Positions 21,224 through 33,485 of a stretch of DNA of 64,000 bases are shown in pieces (the stretch's first letter is position 1; each line of letters begins with the position of its first letter). Position numbers and translations under genes: made by a program. This DNA comes from Heliocidaris tuberculata (taxonomy: Eukaryota; Echinodermata; Echinoidea; Camarodonta; Echinometridae): positions 32,997,885 through 33,061,884 of the forward strand of contig CM046842.1 of NCBI GenBank assembly GCA_025618425.1, written 5' to 3'. The notes under the pieces were generated by a model, which worked only from the letters and a program-made list of their open reading frames with translations, was not told the DNA's origin and made no database searches.

Positions 21224-22282
21224 GTATTGTTGCAGAATTTTATTTCCTGTGAATGGGGGGGGGGGGGGGGGGTGACATCCCAGTAGACTGACACTGTTGT
21301 TCTCATGAACCTTCAGATAACTTATTGGAAGGCACACAAGACCGACAATGGACTGTCTTTCTTTAGGGCTGTAAGTCTCTTGGAATGGCGTCTCATGGGC
21401 TGCAGCGGGGGGCTGCTTGCAAAGAAAAAAAGTATACTCAACTAATAGCCTCAGCTGAAAAGGTGAAACCTCGGTAACCTTGATACTTAAAAAAATAATT
21501 TTGACTTGTTATGTAATATGTACAAGTTGTAGTGTGCCGAATGATAAGAAACTAACAATAATTTGCTGAAAACCACAACACATGTAATGGTTTTTTTTTT
21601 TTTTAAATGGGACAGTTTGCAGGTAGATGATGTAATTCTGACATGTCTTGGAATGCCTCTTTTTCGTTTGCATGTTTGTTTATTACTCAACACTTGCACA
21701 TTTTATTTCACAATCATTTGCCAGTTGCTATTTTATTTGATATTTTTGTGATGATTATGTTGGATTTTTTTTTTTAAGGACAAGGGATATTTGGAATGTG
21801 ATATAGAGCAGCTTTATTCCTCTATTGCTACACTCTTTTAATAAAAAATAAATCTAATAACTAAATACATGCTTGCTTTATTTTTTCCATTTTGTAATTT
21901 TGTAATGGACACAGGTTGGGCACATTTTTGTGTGTGTTTTTGGACCTTTTTTATTAACCTGTTTAAGATAATGTTATTATGAACTTGCTGTTATTTTGAG
22001 GGTATGGAGCAGAGAAAAGAGTAGGTGAGAGAAGAGTTAGAGAGGAGGAGAGAGAGAGAAGAAAAAAAGAGATGAGATAGGGAGAGAGAGAGAAAAAAAA
22101 AGAGAAATGAGTAAAGGAGAGAGAGAGAGAAAAAAAGGATATGAGTTAGGGGAAAGAGAGAGAGAGAATGTGTGTGTGTGTGTGTGTGTATTTGCGCGCG
22201 TGTATGTGCGCCCATTTAAAGCGATGACATATGCATGAACTTTACATTCGGACCGATGACACACAGCGAACCGATGTAACCA

Positions 22283-22343
22283 TGTAATTTGGGTCTAACT
22301 AACTCGGTTGGCAGACCTGCGCAGTTAGACCCAAATTACATGC
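22283..22343. repeat. 20-bp-arm hairpin
   Basis: CATGTAATTTGGGTCTAACT and AGTTAGACCCAAATTACATG are exact inverses separated by about 21 bp. The neighbouring ACCGATGACA-type segments suggest a larger decayed foldback. Confidence 0.75.
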
Positions 22344-22586
22344 TTTTGCATATGGGGGTAGGTCATCAGTTAGTGTTACACGAACAAGTCGTCGGTTGTA
22401 TAGAAACATTTCAGACGGGTCATCGGTTATGCGGTTGAATTCTACTCGCGTTTGTATGTGTGTTTGTGTGAAAAGAGAGAGAGGATAGGGATCCAGACAT
22501 TTATAAAAGAGAAGGTAGAAAGAGGGAGAAGAGGTTATGCGAGCGGGGAGATAGGGAGAGGGCAAATTCAAGTTCTCCCCCCCCCC

Positions 22587-22716
<130 letters not shown>

Positions 22717-22730
22717 TATCTCCTCCAAAG

Positions 22731-22960
22731 GTTTGGTATAGTGGCTCATGCGGCTTGGAATGGATCTCCATGAAGAGGAAGAGGATTTGAATCCCAGCTC
22801 AGCCATTGCCATGATAGCAGTCTACATTTGCCACTCTCCATCCAGGGGTAGGCTATAATAGAGTATTTATAATTATGCTTGAGTGGAGTAAGGCTATTAC
22901 CGGGGTAAAAATACAGGAGCATCTCTACATGACAGATATGAGGCTATAAAAGAATCCACT
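22731..22960 (+). mobile_element. tRNA-derived SINE
   Basis: The head GGTTTGGTATAGTGGCTCAT carries a box-A-like stretch (TAGTGGCTCATGCGG), and about 50 bp on comes a box-B-like GGATTTGAATCCC, as in a tRNA gene. No clean anticodon stem forms, and the body continues with GCCACTCTCCATCCAGG, a SINE tail block also seen at 2429. It is therefore a SINE rather than a working tRNA. Confidence 0.55.
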
Positions 22961-23024
22961 ATTATGGTCATCAAATTCTATCTTCTGTCTCCCCTCCCCC
23001 ATCTCTCTCTCTCTCTCTCTCTCT

Positions 23025-23059
<35 letters not shown>

Positions 23060-23206
23060 AGCTTTTTCTTTTCTCTTTCCTCTCCTCACTCTTCTCTAGC
23101 TCTTATTTTTTTTTGCTCATTTTACCCCTTCTCTCCTGCAAAATACATCGCATGAATTTCTGAATAATGTTGAATCATTTTATTTTCTCTCAAGCAGTTC
23201 TATTAA

Positions 23207-23791
23207 AGGGAAATCCAACCTTAATAGCAAGTTGCTCTGAAAGAAAGAAGAAAAATCAGAGAAGCAGACTGGTGAAAGTTTGAACGAAATCGGACAAGCA
23301 ATAAGAAAGTTATGAATTTTTAAAAGTTGTAATCACTATGCATATGGGAATTTCAAGTGGCCAAATAGGTAATGTCACTGTGATGTAGCTGAGGACAACT
23401 TCCCCATTTGTTCTAACACACAAAATGACCAAAATGTCACTTTTTTCATAATGCATTACTCAGTAGGATCCTTTCGTTCATGTGGACCTATAATATGCTA
23501 TCTCTTATATATTTTGAGTACTGCCCTGAGGGTAAAAGCGCCTCGAAGAAAACCGCAAATTAATGATATTTTTGTGTACGACAAATGGGAGAGTTGTCCA
23601 CAAAAATGTCACAATTGACTCACCAAATTGCCAATTTGAGATTCGCATAGATGTATAGTGATCTCATTTTTCAAACATCCGTATAACTTTCTTAGTTCTT
23701 GTCCGATTTCTTTCAAACTTTCACCATGGCCTGTTTTTCTTATTTTTCTGCTTTCATACAAATCATCTTATTTCCAAGGTTGGATTGCCCT
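23207..23791. repeat. TTAA MITE, 'AGGGAAATCCAACCTT' family, copy 1
   Basis: Begins AGGGAAATCCAACCTTAAT and ends AAGGTTGGATTGCCCT, with TTAA at 23203-23206 and 23792-23795. Long inner arms include GAACGAAATCGGACAAGCA against TTGTCCGATTTCTTTC. Two more copies are at 37877 and 44374. Confidence 0.8.
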
Positions 23792-23847
23792 TTAACTTGA
23801 AAATAACATTGATAATTATAGAAACAAAATATAGATCCTCTGCTTAA

Positions 23848-24266
23848 AGGCCACCGCACACCTTACGATCGGTCTGCGATCCGATTTATGAAATAAAAAG
23901 CCATATTGCATTAAAAATTGGCATTATAACAAATGAAATCTACCCTATTCAGGTTCTGAAAAGTAATATGAATACTAAACATAGGGTTTGGGTGAGATGT
24001 CAGCTTTCTACAGAGAATAAGGGCAAAATTAGTTTCAAATTGTAGGCAGTCGTACGATTTTTGTGACATCACTGCGACTCGGAGCCGATTTGGCCATTCC
24101 ACCGACTAGAAAACTCTGCAAAGGCCGTATCATCGATTTTACTATCTGTATGACTATTCAGACCCTCACTCAAAAATATTTTTCGTTTTTAAATGATTTG
24201 TCAAATGATATTACATTTTCTTCTGAAATCGAATCGCAGACCGATCGTAAGGTGTGCGGTGGCCTT
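23848..24266. repeat. MITE, 'AGGCCACCGCACACCTTACG' family, copy 2
   Basis: Full-length sister of 14228-14635 with TTAA on the left and TTAG (one change) on the right. The two copies are highly similar along their length. Confidence 0.75.
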
Positions 24267-24771
24267 TAGGCCTATGGATTTGTAAAATAGAGGTCGTCTG
24301 ATTTAAGATCTGCCAACATGCAAGGGCTAGATAGGAAAATGCTCACAATATCATCTTGTTCATACACCTTTTCTCTTTTTTATTTCATTTTTCGTTTTGT
24401 TTTGTTTTGTTTGTTTTTGTTTTTTGTTTTTGGGGGTGGGGGGGGGGGGTATTTTTATTTATTTATTTATTTATTTTATTATTTGCCTGTTTAAAGCCAG
24501 CGTCTAAATTCCACGGCGGATATAGCGGATGAGCTGGCGAAATTTCTCTCTTTCTTGGGAGTAAAAAGCAGGTTTTTATTGTGGTTCCATCATTTTGGTA
24601 CGTATTTTAATATTTCTTGGGTGCACACTACCTGAAAAATCTGTTTTCTCAACTCTCTACGTTATTACCCATGTCTCTCTGGCACTCTGCTTGTTATTCC
24701 GCTCTAAATTTATAAGTTCACAAGTCACAGACAGTCCCAATAACTGAAAATTGTGTTTTGTCTATATTTAG

Positions 24772-26755
24772 TAATAATAATAATAATAATAATAATAATT
24801 GGATTTATATAGCGCCTTTTCCAAAGGATACAAGGCACTGTCACCTAAAGTCTATTCAAGTAAATTAAGAATTGTATAAGTAAGTTTTTAGATGTTTCTT
24901 GAAGATGTCAAGTGATGTGCTATTACGGAGAGATGCGGGGAGTCTGTTCCAAAGTTGTGGAGCAAGTGACTGAAAGGACTTGAAGCCAGCTTGTTTTCGG
25001 GATTTTGGAATGACATAGGAAGGAGCAGAAGTAGAACGAAGAGAATATGATGTTCTCTGTTGCTGAAAGAGTGAGGAGATGTATTGAGGAAGTGTGGTTG
25101 ACAGTGATTTGTAAGTCTGAACCAGTATACGGTATTGTATTCTCTTAGAAACGGGAAGCCAGTGAAGTTCATTGAGTAATGGAGTGACGTGGGACCATTT
25201 TGGTTTTTGACATATTAGACGAGCACACTTATTCTGAAGACGTTGAAGTCTGCCCAGGTCCTGTTTACTGATGACCCCAAGCAAACATCCACCATAGTCA
25301 AGCCTGGATAGCACAAGTGCTCTAACAACATTATGACAAGTGTCTTTATTTAAGTACCCCCTGATGCGATTGAGGTTGTAAATTTGCCAATTGAGGGTAC
25401 GACACAAGTTTGTTACATGGTCAGACATTTTCATTTCCTTATCAAAGACAACACCCAGATCCTTGATTGTTGAAGACATTGGGATGTCTAGATCATCAAT
25501 AGAAAATGAAAGGTCATTGAACCGATTCAAGTCGGTGGATGATGCAGCAATGAAGAACTCAGTTTTACTGGAATTCAACTTCAATTTATTACTGACAAGC
25601 CATGATTGTATGTCTTCTAAGCACTTCGAGATACGGTAGTATGCGCAAGCTGCATCTCCAGGCTTGGTAGGATCAAAAATGGTAAACATCTGGATGTCAT
25701 CAGCATACACATGGTATTGAACTGAATGCTGGCTGATGATGTTACCAATACACCTAATGTAATATGTAAATAACTGTGGCCCAACAATTGACCCTTGCGG
25801 TATCCCAAATTCCAACCTTTTGTCACTGGAGAATGATCCATTGACATGGACTCTACAAGACCTGTTGCTAAGATACGATTTGAACCAGGAAAGGACATTA
25901 TCTCGTAGACCGAAGTCATCGGCCAGCCTATGAGAGAGAATTGTGTGGTCCACCGTATCAAAGGCGGATGAGAGGTCCAGCATTAATAAGAAAACAGCTT
26001 GCCTGTTGTCGATTGCACAAAGTACGTCATTCTGCAGTCGAATGAGTGCAGTCTCAGTACTATGTGCCACGCGATATGCAGACTGCATAGGATCAAGCAA
26101 ATCATTACGGTTGACAAAGTCGGACACCTGTTTAGAAACAGCCTTTTCGATTAATTTGCCTAAAAATGGTATGTTGGAAACAGGTCTGTAACTACCTAAA
26201 TCATTTTTGTCCAGAGAGGACTTCTTCAATACTGGTGTAATGATAGACGATCTAAGTCTCTCTGGGAAAACACCGGTAGACAGTGATAGATTCACGATAC
26301 GTAACAGTACTGGAAGTAGAACTGGCAAATGTTTCTTAACCAGCCATGTTGGCATGGGATCCAAAGTACAAGATTTGGAAGGACATTTAGAAATCATACA
26401 CTGCAAGACATTTTCACTCACAAAATCAAACTGAGAAAAAGTTGAGTCAGGTTCACATGTGTTTGAGGATACAGTAGGAACATTACGTTTTGTTGGAACA
26501 GTGCTCTCTATATCGCCCCTAATTTTAGATACCTTACTGACAAAGTAATTTGAAAAATCTTCAGCAAGATCAGAAGAGTTTGTACATACAGGAAGAACAT
26601 TACTACTGACATTAAGCAATTCATTGACAGTCTTATACATGTCCTTGGTATTACATGAAGAAAGTCTGACATGATAATAGTCTTTCTTGGCAGAGACAAC
26701 CACATCACATACAGTCCGTTGAGCTTCAATATTACTGTTGTGTACAGTGACTGTA
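24772..26755 (-). mobile_element. 5'-truncated L2-type LINE retrotransposon
   Basis: The 3' end (minus strand) reads AAGGCGCTATATAAATCCAA followed by (TTA)n at 24775-24799. That is the usual tail of L2-clade elements. The coding part starts inside the region just upstream of the reverse transcriptase, so the endonuclease half is missing. No target duplication was found. Confidence 0.8.
24865..26703 (-). CDS. Non-LTR (L2-clade) reverse transcriptase, N-truncated but open
   Basis: A 612-codon frame without stops. The given first codon is GTG; the same frame is open upstream through NIEAQRTVCDVVV to about 26755, so the true N-terminus is lost by truncation. Reverse transcriptase motifs appear in order: ITPVLKK, SYRPVSNIPFLGKLIEK, QSAYRVAHSTETAL, LDLSSAFDTVDH (first catalytic Asp), GIPQGSIVGP, then HVYADDIQMF near residue 333 (the catalytic YADD). 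The C-terminus holds YRILVQTYKS and LWNRLPASLRN, usual for L2/CR1 elements. No apurinic endonuclease domain is present. The intact frame suggests a fairly young insertion, but a truncated copy cannot move by itself. Confidence 0.88.
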   Translation of the reverse strand: MVVSAKKDYYHVRLSSCNTKDMYKTVNELLNVSSNVLPVCTNSSDLAEDFSNYFVSKVSKIRGDIESTVPTKRNVPTVSSNTCEPDSTFSQFDFVSENVLQCMISKCPSKSCTLDPMPTWLVKKHLPVLLPVLLRIVNLSLSTGVFPERLRSSIITPVLKKSSLDKNDLGSYRPVSNIPFLGKLIEKAVSKQVSDFVNRNDLLDPMQSAYRVAHSTETALIRLQNDVLCAIDNRQAVFLLMLDLSSAFDTVDHTILSHRLADDFGLRDNVLSWFKSYLSNRSCRVHVNGSFSSDKRLEFGIPQGSIVGPQLFTYYIRCIGNIISQHSVQYHVYADDIQMFTIFDPTKPGDAACAYYRISKCLEDIQSWLVSNKLKLNSSKTEFFIAASSTDLNRFNDLSFSIDDLDIPMSSTIKDLGVVFDKEMKMSDHVTNLCRTLNWQIYNLNRIRGYLNKDTCHNVVRALVLSRLDYGGCLLGVISKQDLGRLQRLQNKCARLICQKPKWSHVTPLLNELHWLPVSKRIQYRILVQTYKSLSTTLPQYISSLFQQQRTSYSLRSTSAPSYVIPKSRKQAGFKSFQSLAPQLWNRLPASLRNSTSLDIFKKHLKTYLYNS

Positions 26756-26959
26756 AAGAAAAGAAAAATAGAGACGAGCGCGAGTCCACTCTAAGTCGCG
26801 GTCTCATGTCATGTCTCGCGAGATAGAAAGAAAAAATAAAAGGAGAAAAACAGAATAACATGAGGAAAGAAAAAGGGAAATGAAAGGAGAAAAACAAAGA
26901 ATAACATCACTCATAGGCCCACTCATGGGCCCTTGGCCTTGCCACTCGGGGATTCTGCC

Positions 26960-27290
26960 ACTCATGGGCCCTTGCCTATGTGGGACTGTGTCCAACATTC
27001 ACTGTTGCAGCAGTCAAAAACAGACAACAAAATTGCTCTAAGCAAGATTTAATTTTCTTAAATTTGCTAGATTACCATGATTACCTGATTCATGGACTCT
27101 TCCACTCTTACTGTGCCACAAATTAGGGGATTCAGAATTGAAAGTGAGAAAATAATTATTTAAAATTTCACTGTGAAATTTTAAATAATTATTTTCCTCT
27201 CCTGTATGAATGATCTAGCTTGGAAAAGGGCCTGCTGATACACACAATAGCTATTGAAGCCTATTCACCCATAAAAGAGCTACGGATGCG
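26960..27290 (+). repeat. Interspersed repeat R1, copy 2
   Basis: Matches 11828-12150 from GGGCCCTTGCCTATGTGGG to CCCATAAAAGAGCTA, where the MITE at 27284 interrupts it. It resumes at 27608 with ACAAGGTTATCTTCAGATAA. Confidence 0.7.
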
Positions 27291-27608
27291 GGCTAACTCG
27301 GCACTAGGGCGAACTCGGCCTTGGCGGAAAATCGCCGCGGAGTGAGCCCAGAGAGTTAAAGTGATCGCAAGCACTTGTGTTGAATTTCGCATTTAATTAC
27401 ACATTTCAAAACACTTAAATTCAAATTATTTGATATAAATGTGTAAAATTATTAGCAAAGAAGTAATGTTGACAATTTCAAGAAGTAAAATTATGCAAAA
27501 CATGAAATTTAAGGCTAAAAAAGGGTACGGTGCGTAGCGTGGACTTCAACTCTTGAAACATGGTCACCGCGCAGTGCCGAGTTCGCCCTAGTGCCGAGTT
27601 AGCCCGAC
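27284..27608. repeat. MITE 'CGGGCTAACTCGGCACTAG', copy 2
   Basis: The ends CGGGCTAACTCGGCACTAGG and CTAGTGCCGAGTTAGCCCG are inverted; the body matches 16888-17214 (CATTTCAAAACACTTAAATT). It sits inside repeat R1, so the insertion order is clear: R1 first, MITE second. Confidence 0.75.
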
Positions 27609-27839
27609 CCCTGATCACAAGGTTATCTTCAGATAAGCTTGTACATGTATAAGTGGAATAACATAAAGAAAGAAAGAAGAGGAATGAATAAGGAGAAAAA
27701 ATGAATAACAACAACATGAACAAGGAAAGAAAACATGTTTGCAAACGTAATTTCTAAATGGAATCCGTAATTTACTGTCAGTTCTGGCAAAGCACTGTAT
27801 GGGAATCATTGCATACATTTCTTGGTCACTGTGCGCGAG

Positions 27840-28260
27840 GGCGAGTGCTACTCGTATATCTGATGAACCACTCAGCCCCACTTGAAACTGTGCCGCTCCA
27901 TCCTGCTGTAGTATATCCAGCCAAAATTACCAGATCAAAAGAGCGAAATCAGATTATTAGAACTTACCAGCAAGTTGTCTGTGAAAATCCCTCGTTTGGT
28001 GACCAGCTAAACCACTGATTCAGGGAATATGGAATTTTAAGCATTAAATTTTGTGTTCATTCTATTTTTCTGCTGAGACTAATTGATGCTTCTGAATTCT
28101 GTACTGCTGGCATGCTGCCCTTTCTGTGTTGAGAGAGGAAATTTGCATTTGTTTATTGTTGCTGGCAGTAGTACAGCAGTAGAGGGCAGCCCTTATGTGT
28201 TTTCGCCATGACCATATTGGTTTGGGAGGACAAGGTTATATTTTAATTGTGTTCAGTGAA
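27840..28260 (+). repeat. Interspersed repeat R2, copy 1
   Basis: Segments from GCTACTCGTATATCTGATGA through CCACTCAGCCCCACTTGAA to TTGGTTTGGGAGGACAAGG occur in reverse at 58380-58870 and 59240-59330. The other copy is interrupted by the tandem unit at 58876-59235. Confidence 0.65.
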
Positions 28261-29531
28261 AAAAATAAGCGGGGGCTAAAGCCAAAAGGCGATTAGCCTC
28301 AGAAACTCTTGAAAAAGCCAATGTAAATGGAAAAAGAGCCACCGTCAAATAATATTTCTGCCCATGGGTGGTAGTGCATTAAAATCTCTGAACACATTAG
28401 GTGGACTTCAAAGTAGCCCTCGCGAAAGAAATTTTGATTTTTACACTTGAGCGTGTTCATTGGATAAGTGGCGAGTGCCTTCCATGACAAATCTTGAACA
28501 GCCACCAGAATCTCAGTCTCTATGTGATGTCTATGTTAGAGATTTGCAAAACCGCTAGAGGGCGCCATTTTTTGACACACAAAATCGCCTATGAGAACTT
28601 GTGACAAAAAACTTGTGATAAAAACTACATTTCTTGTCCTCAGACCCCAGAATAAAATTTGATTATTTTCTGAAAATAGAGAATTTTCCGGTCATATTGG
28701 TACCAAATACAAAAGAAGATGAAGGAAGTTTGAAATAAAAAAATGACGACGAATCTTTGATAATGTTGGTACAATGAAATATTAATGTCATCTGTTGCTG
28801 TTTATACTTATCTCCATCAGAAATATTGATACCTCAACCCTCCAAATGATTTTTAATTAATTTGCCGCGTTCTAAAGAATATGTTGTCTCAAGATAATTT
28901 TAGTTTCCTCTTTTTCATTATCGTTACCAGATTTTTGAAATCTTATCAGTTTGTAAGATACTGACCTTGTGCACGGTTTGGTCATCCACAAAATATGGTG
29001 ACATCAACATACTTTTTGTGTACTCAAACTATATATACATGTATCATACTTTATTCAAAATAAATAAAGAAGGGGTGAACATATAGACCCAGGTCTAGGG
29101 CACAGTACAATTAAAACAAAACAAATGTGCCTTCATCAGGGTGTACAAATACTTAATACATGGACCATAATTTAAAGCATAATATAGAACAATTAGATGA
29201 AAATAACCATTGAGAGACTTAAGCAAACAGATATTTCACATATTTTTTAATTTTTTATTTTTTTGTAAAGAAATCAACATTTGGAAGTATAAAAATGGAG
29301 GAAAAACCACAGATACTTCAAATCATGGTGTTCATATATATGTAAAATTGAAAATTTCATGATGCCTTCACACAACTTCTTCTCAGCAAGATGTTATGTG
29401 TACACAAAGAGTTGATCATGCACCCCTTCATTTTCTGACACTGTCACTGGATTGGTCATTTAATGGCCACTTGTCTCATTTTATAGATGTCTCTGAAGGT
29501 ACACCATTACTTCACTTTCTCTGTGTTCTAG

Positions 29532-29679
29532 GACCCATCTAGATCCTAAGGAGATGGCTAGTATGGAACTGGACCCACTGTTCATGAAAGCCCTGGCCCT
29601 TCTGCGGTCTAAGAGTAAAGATTCTACAGACCTCTTGAAACAGATGCTGGATGATGTCCTGGGAAAGACCACTGGGAAG
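29532..29679 (+). CDS. INTS12: INTS12 first coding exon (22 nt 5' UTR + 42 codons)
   Basis: Acceptor TGTGTTCTAG at 29522-29531, ATG at 29554 (GGAGATGG), donor GTAATT in phase 0. Encodes [20 protein letters not shown] and on to GKTTGK. Confidence 0.9.
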
Positions 29680-32600
29680 GTAATTGATGATGCCTATATT
29701 CGCAATACGCTGCTCCACCTATCAGATGCCACAGATAGGTCAATTTCCCACCTCCGAGGTCGACATGAAATCTTTCGCTACTGTGGCAACGTTGTTGCGT
29801 GGCCATCTCACCCACTGTTTTTCTTTCATCTACGGGTATCTCTTCAAATTTTGAAGTGTGGAATAGCATTCTGATGCTTCACAGATAAAAACTACGGCAA
29901 AAGTGGAGAGAGCATTGAATGAAACTTGTCCAAATATCACACGAAAATAATGCAGCATGTATTTGTTTTCATTAAACTACTTCATGATATCTATTACCAT
30001 GAGGCATTGCGGATTTTCACTTGTCCATTGCAACCAACAAGCCAGTTCGTAATTACAATTCGCGCATGTGCAGATAACTTCGGTCATTTGTACCGAGAAC
30101 AATTGATCGTTATATGCTGTCATTGTGTGTGTGCGCACCAGTATGATTTCAGTTGTTGAACAAGTAGCATCTCCAACAAAACAGATGCGTGTACTCCTAC
30201 AAATTGCCGTCATTTCAGGGTCATTTGTACCATTCATTACGTACTGACTTATACTGGGGGGCACACCTGTGCAGTATGTTTTATGACAGAAGTGAATGCA
30301 ACTGAATGTGATATTGAACTTGGAAAGCTATTCACATTTGAGCTTGTTGTTTCGAGAGTCTGAATAATAAGAAATTTTTTCCTTGTTGTATCTATAGCTG
30401 AGCAGCAAGCCTGCATCTCCATCTGTTCCTGCATCTAGGAGTGATGTACCTACCAAAAAGACAGCTCTGAAGAGACCTGCTGATAAGGTAATGTCAGAAT
30501 GATAATAATAATAGTGAGAAAGTAATCGTAACTAGTAAATGTAAATGAAAAAAATCAGAAAAATATTTTTTGTGACTTTTTGGTGGTTTGGTGGTGCCAG
30601 GTCACATGACCAGCCACCACAAAACCACCAAAAAGTCGCCAGATATGAATTTTTAGTTAAGGTCTGATTCTGAAAGAGGAGATTCTCAGCTTTAAAATGA
30701 TATAACTCATTAGCATTTTTCATGTTCCTAACTCACTGTACAAAAAGTAGAATGCACAGTCCCTCAGAATGTTACTTTTGAGAAATATAAAGGGTTTAAA
30801 GTTTGCAGTCTATTGAAGCACTCTGACTTGCAAGGTGTTGTGCTAAGGTGACAAAAGGAGGATTAGAACTCAATGAAAATTTCTATGAAGGGGTTATCAG
30901 ATTGTCCTAAAACTTAGCATACTTATTAGGCATATCCTGTTCATTATGGTTCACAAGTATCAATGCAAGGACTTACTCTGTTTAAAAGTTATGGGAGATC
31001 AAAATGAGACTAGTATTCAGGGTCGTGAAAAAGAAAAGTAATACAACAAAATCCAGAGAAGACATACATAAAAATACCACTTTTAGATTGTTTGGTGGCT
31101 CCAAATTTTTAGATTACTTAGAAAAAAGTATACTCTTTCAGGAAATACCCAAAACTAAAATTCGACCATGCCAACCCAAAACACATTGATTGAGCTGTAA
31201 CTGAAAATCACACAGTGCGACGTTTTGGTGGTTTTGTGGTGCCTGGTCACATATGGTCAGCGTTGTCACTACGGTGGTCAGCGCCGGTTGGAACCTTCCA
31301 CCACTCGAAATTTCCGACCCGCACTCAATGCAACATCACACCCGCCCGCCCGGCACTAATTTCCCCACTGACAAAGAAAAAATACTACGATTCTGACCTA
31401 CGAACATGATTGTGGTTTAAGCCAGTAATCTGACAGCACTCACAGCAGGTATATGTACAAAGTAAACCAAATACTAGTACAGTAGTTACAATGCTTAATG
31501 CCGCAGCTACAATACAGTGTACTGTGTAGATACATGATATTTTTACTGTTTAACTATAACTTATAAGCCCTGAAACCGACTAGTTTTTGTCCCCCTGAAC
31601 CCCCGTGGCAAGGTGTCAGGCGATAAAATTTCCACCACTAAAAAGTCCCTGGTGACAACCCTGTTTATGGTCTATGGGATTGTGGTGCTTTGTTTTCTCC
31701 AACAACAGTCCAGCTTTGGAGCAGCTCTGTCAAGTGGAGATACAGGCATCGCCTCCAAGAAACAAAAGATAGAAACGGAGGTTCGTCAGTCCAGGATTCA
31801 ACCACGGAAACCTGTCATTGATGATGATGACGACGATGACGACGACGACCACGGTGTGGAGGAAGATGATGATGATACGGAAGAGGAACAGACGGAGGAA
31901 AAAGAAGAGAAGACCAGTCAGAGTAGTGAAGAAGAAGGTAAGAAAGAAGGAGTGAAGAGCAAAAAAAAAAAGTAAAGGAAAGAAAACAAAAACAAAAACA
32001 AAAAAGGGATTAGGGAAGAAGAGATGAGAGAGAGAGAAAGAGAGAGGAGAGAGGACAAGTTGTGAGAAAGATGAGGAAGAATAGAAGAGAGGAAACTTGA
32101 AGGGAGGATAGGAGGAAAGTATGAAATGATGTAAAGGAAGAAAAGACTGGAGAAAGAAGAGAAGACAAGTCAGAATAGTGGAGAGGAAAGTAAGGATGGA
32201 GGAAAGGAAAAGGAGAAGAGAAGATAGAAGGAATGATAAGAGAAGATAAGAAAACAGGGAAGAACAGAAAGAAAAAAAAAGAAAAGATAGAAGTAACAGA
32301 ACAGTGGAGAGGGAGATAGGAAAGAAAGAGAGAGGGAAGAAAATAAATCAGATGGATAGAAGGATTAAAAAGAAGATGATGCGAAGGCAGAGGAGAAGGC
32401 AGCAAAGACAAGGCAGAGCAAAGAAAGGTAAGAGGAAGAAGGGAAGAGAGGAAACTTGAAGGGAGGATAGGAGGAAAGATAAAAAAGAAGAATGAAGCCA
32501 GGAAAGAGGGAAAGAAAGAGGTGGAGAGGGGGATAAGAAAGAAAGAGAGATGGAAGGCTAGAACTATGTTCAGGGATGCCACTTTTCAGACAAAAGTAGG

Positions 32601-33307
32601 AATTCCTACTTTTTCACGATATTTTTAGCCATAGAAAAACACTTTTTATGTACATAAGGGCCCACTCTAGATGAGTTTTCCTACTTTTTTATCAATTCTA
32701 AGTGGCATCCCTGTATGTTAGAAAGTTAGAACTAAGGGAAAGTAGTTAAAGTTATATTCCATTCTGATTTTCTTCTCGCAGACAACGAGGGTGAGTTCAA
32801 GAAGGAGGACGAGAAACTAGGAGGTGCAGGTGATGATGATGAGATGTGGCTAGGTCTGGTCTGTGTCGTGTGTAAGGATCTGGATATCTCAGCTGGTAAC
32901 ACACTCATTGAATGCCAGGAATGCCATAACCTATATCATCAGGTGAGTAGTCATCACGACGATGATATTGTTAGTGGTGGTGATAATGATGATAATGATG
33001 GTGGTGATGGTGACGGTCGTGGTCGTAGTAGTTATGATTTTGGTGATGATGATGGTGGTGGTGTTGATGATGATGATGATGATGGTGGTGGTAGTAATTA
33101 AGATGATGGTGGTCATGGGGATGATGATGATGATGATGATGATGATTTAGACTGGTAGTAGTGGTAGTGGTAATGATGATAATGATTATGATGATGATGG
33201 TGATGATGATGATTGTGATGGTGGTGGTAGTACATGTAGTTATGATGATGGTGGTCATGGGGATGATGATGATAGTGATGGTGATAGTATGATGGTGGTG
33301 GTCATGG

Positions 33308-33338
<31 letters not shown>

Positions 33339-33445
33339 TACAATGATGGTGGTAGTAGTTATGATGATGATGGTGATGATGATTGTGGTGATGGTGAAGG
33401 TTTTGATGGTGGTGGTGGTGGTGGTGGTGGTGGTGGTGGTGATGA

Positions 33446-33485
<40 letters not shown>

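Noticed and set aside
22731..22808. Functional tRNA gene
   Set aside because: Box-like motifs exist, but the acceptor, D and anticodon stems do not pair and a SINE tail follows.
32010..32582. 190-codon minus-strand Ser/Leu/Phe frame
   Set aside because: Antisense of the purine-rich INTS12 intron; composition only.
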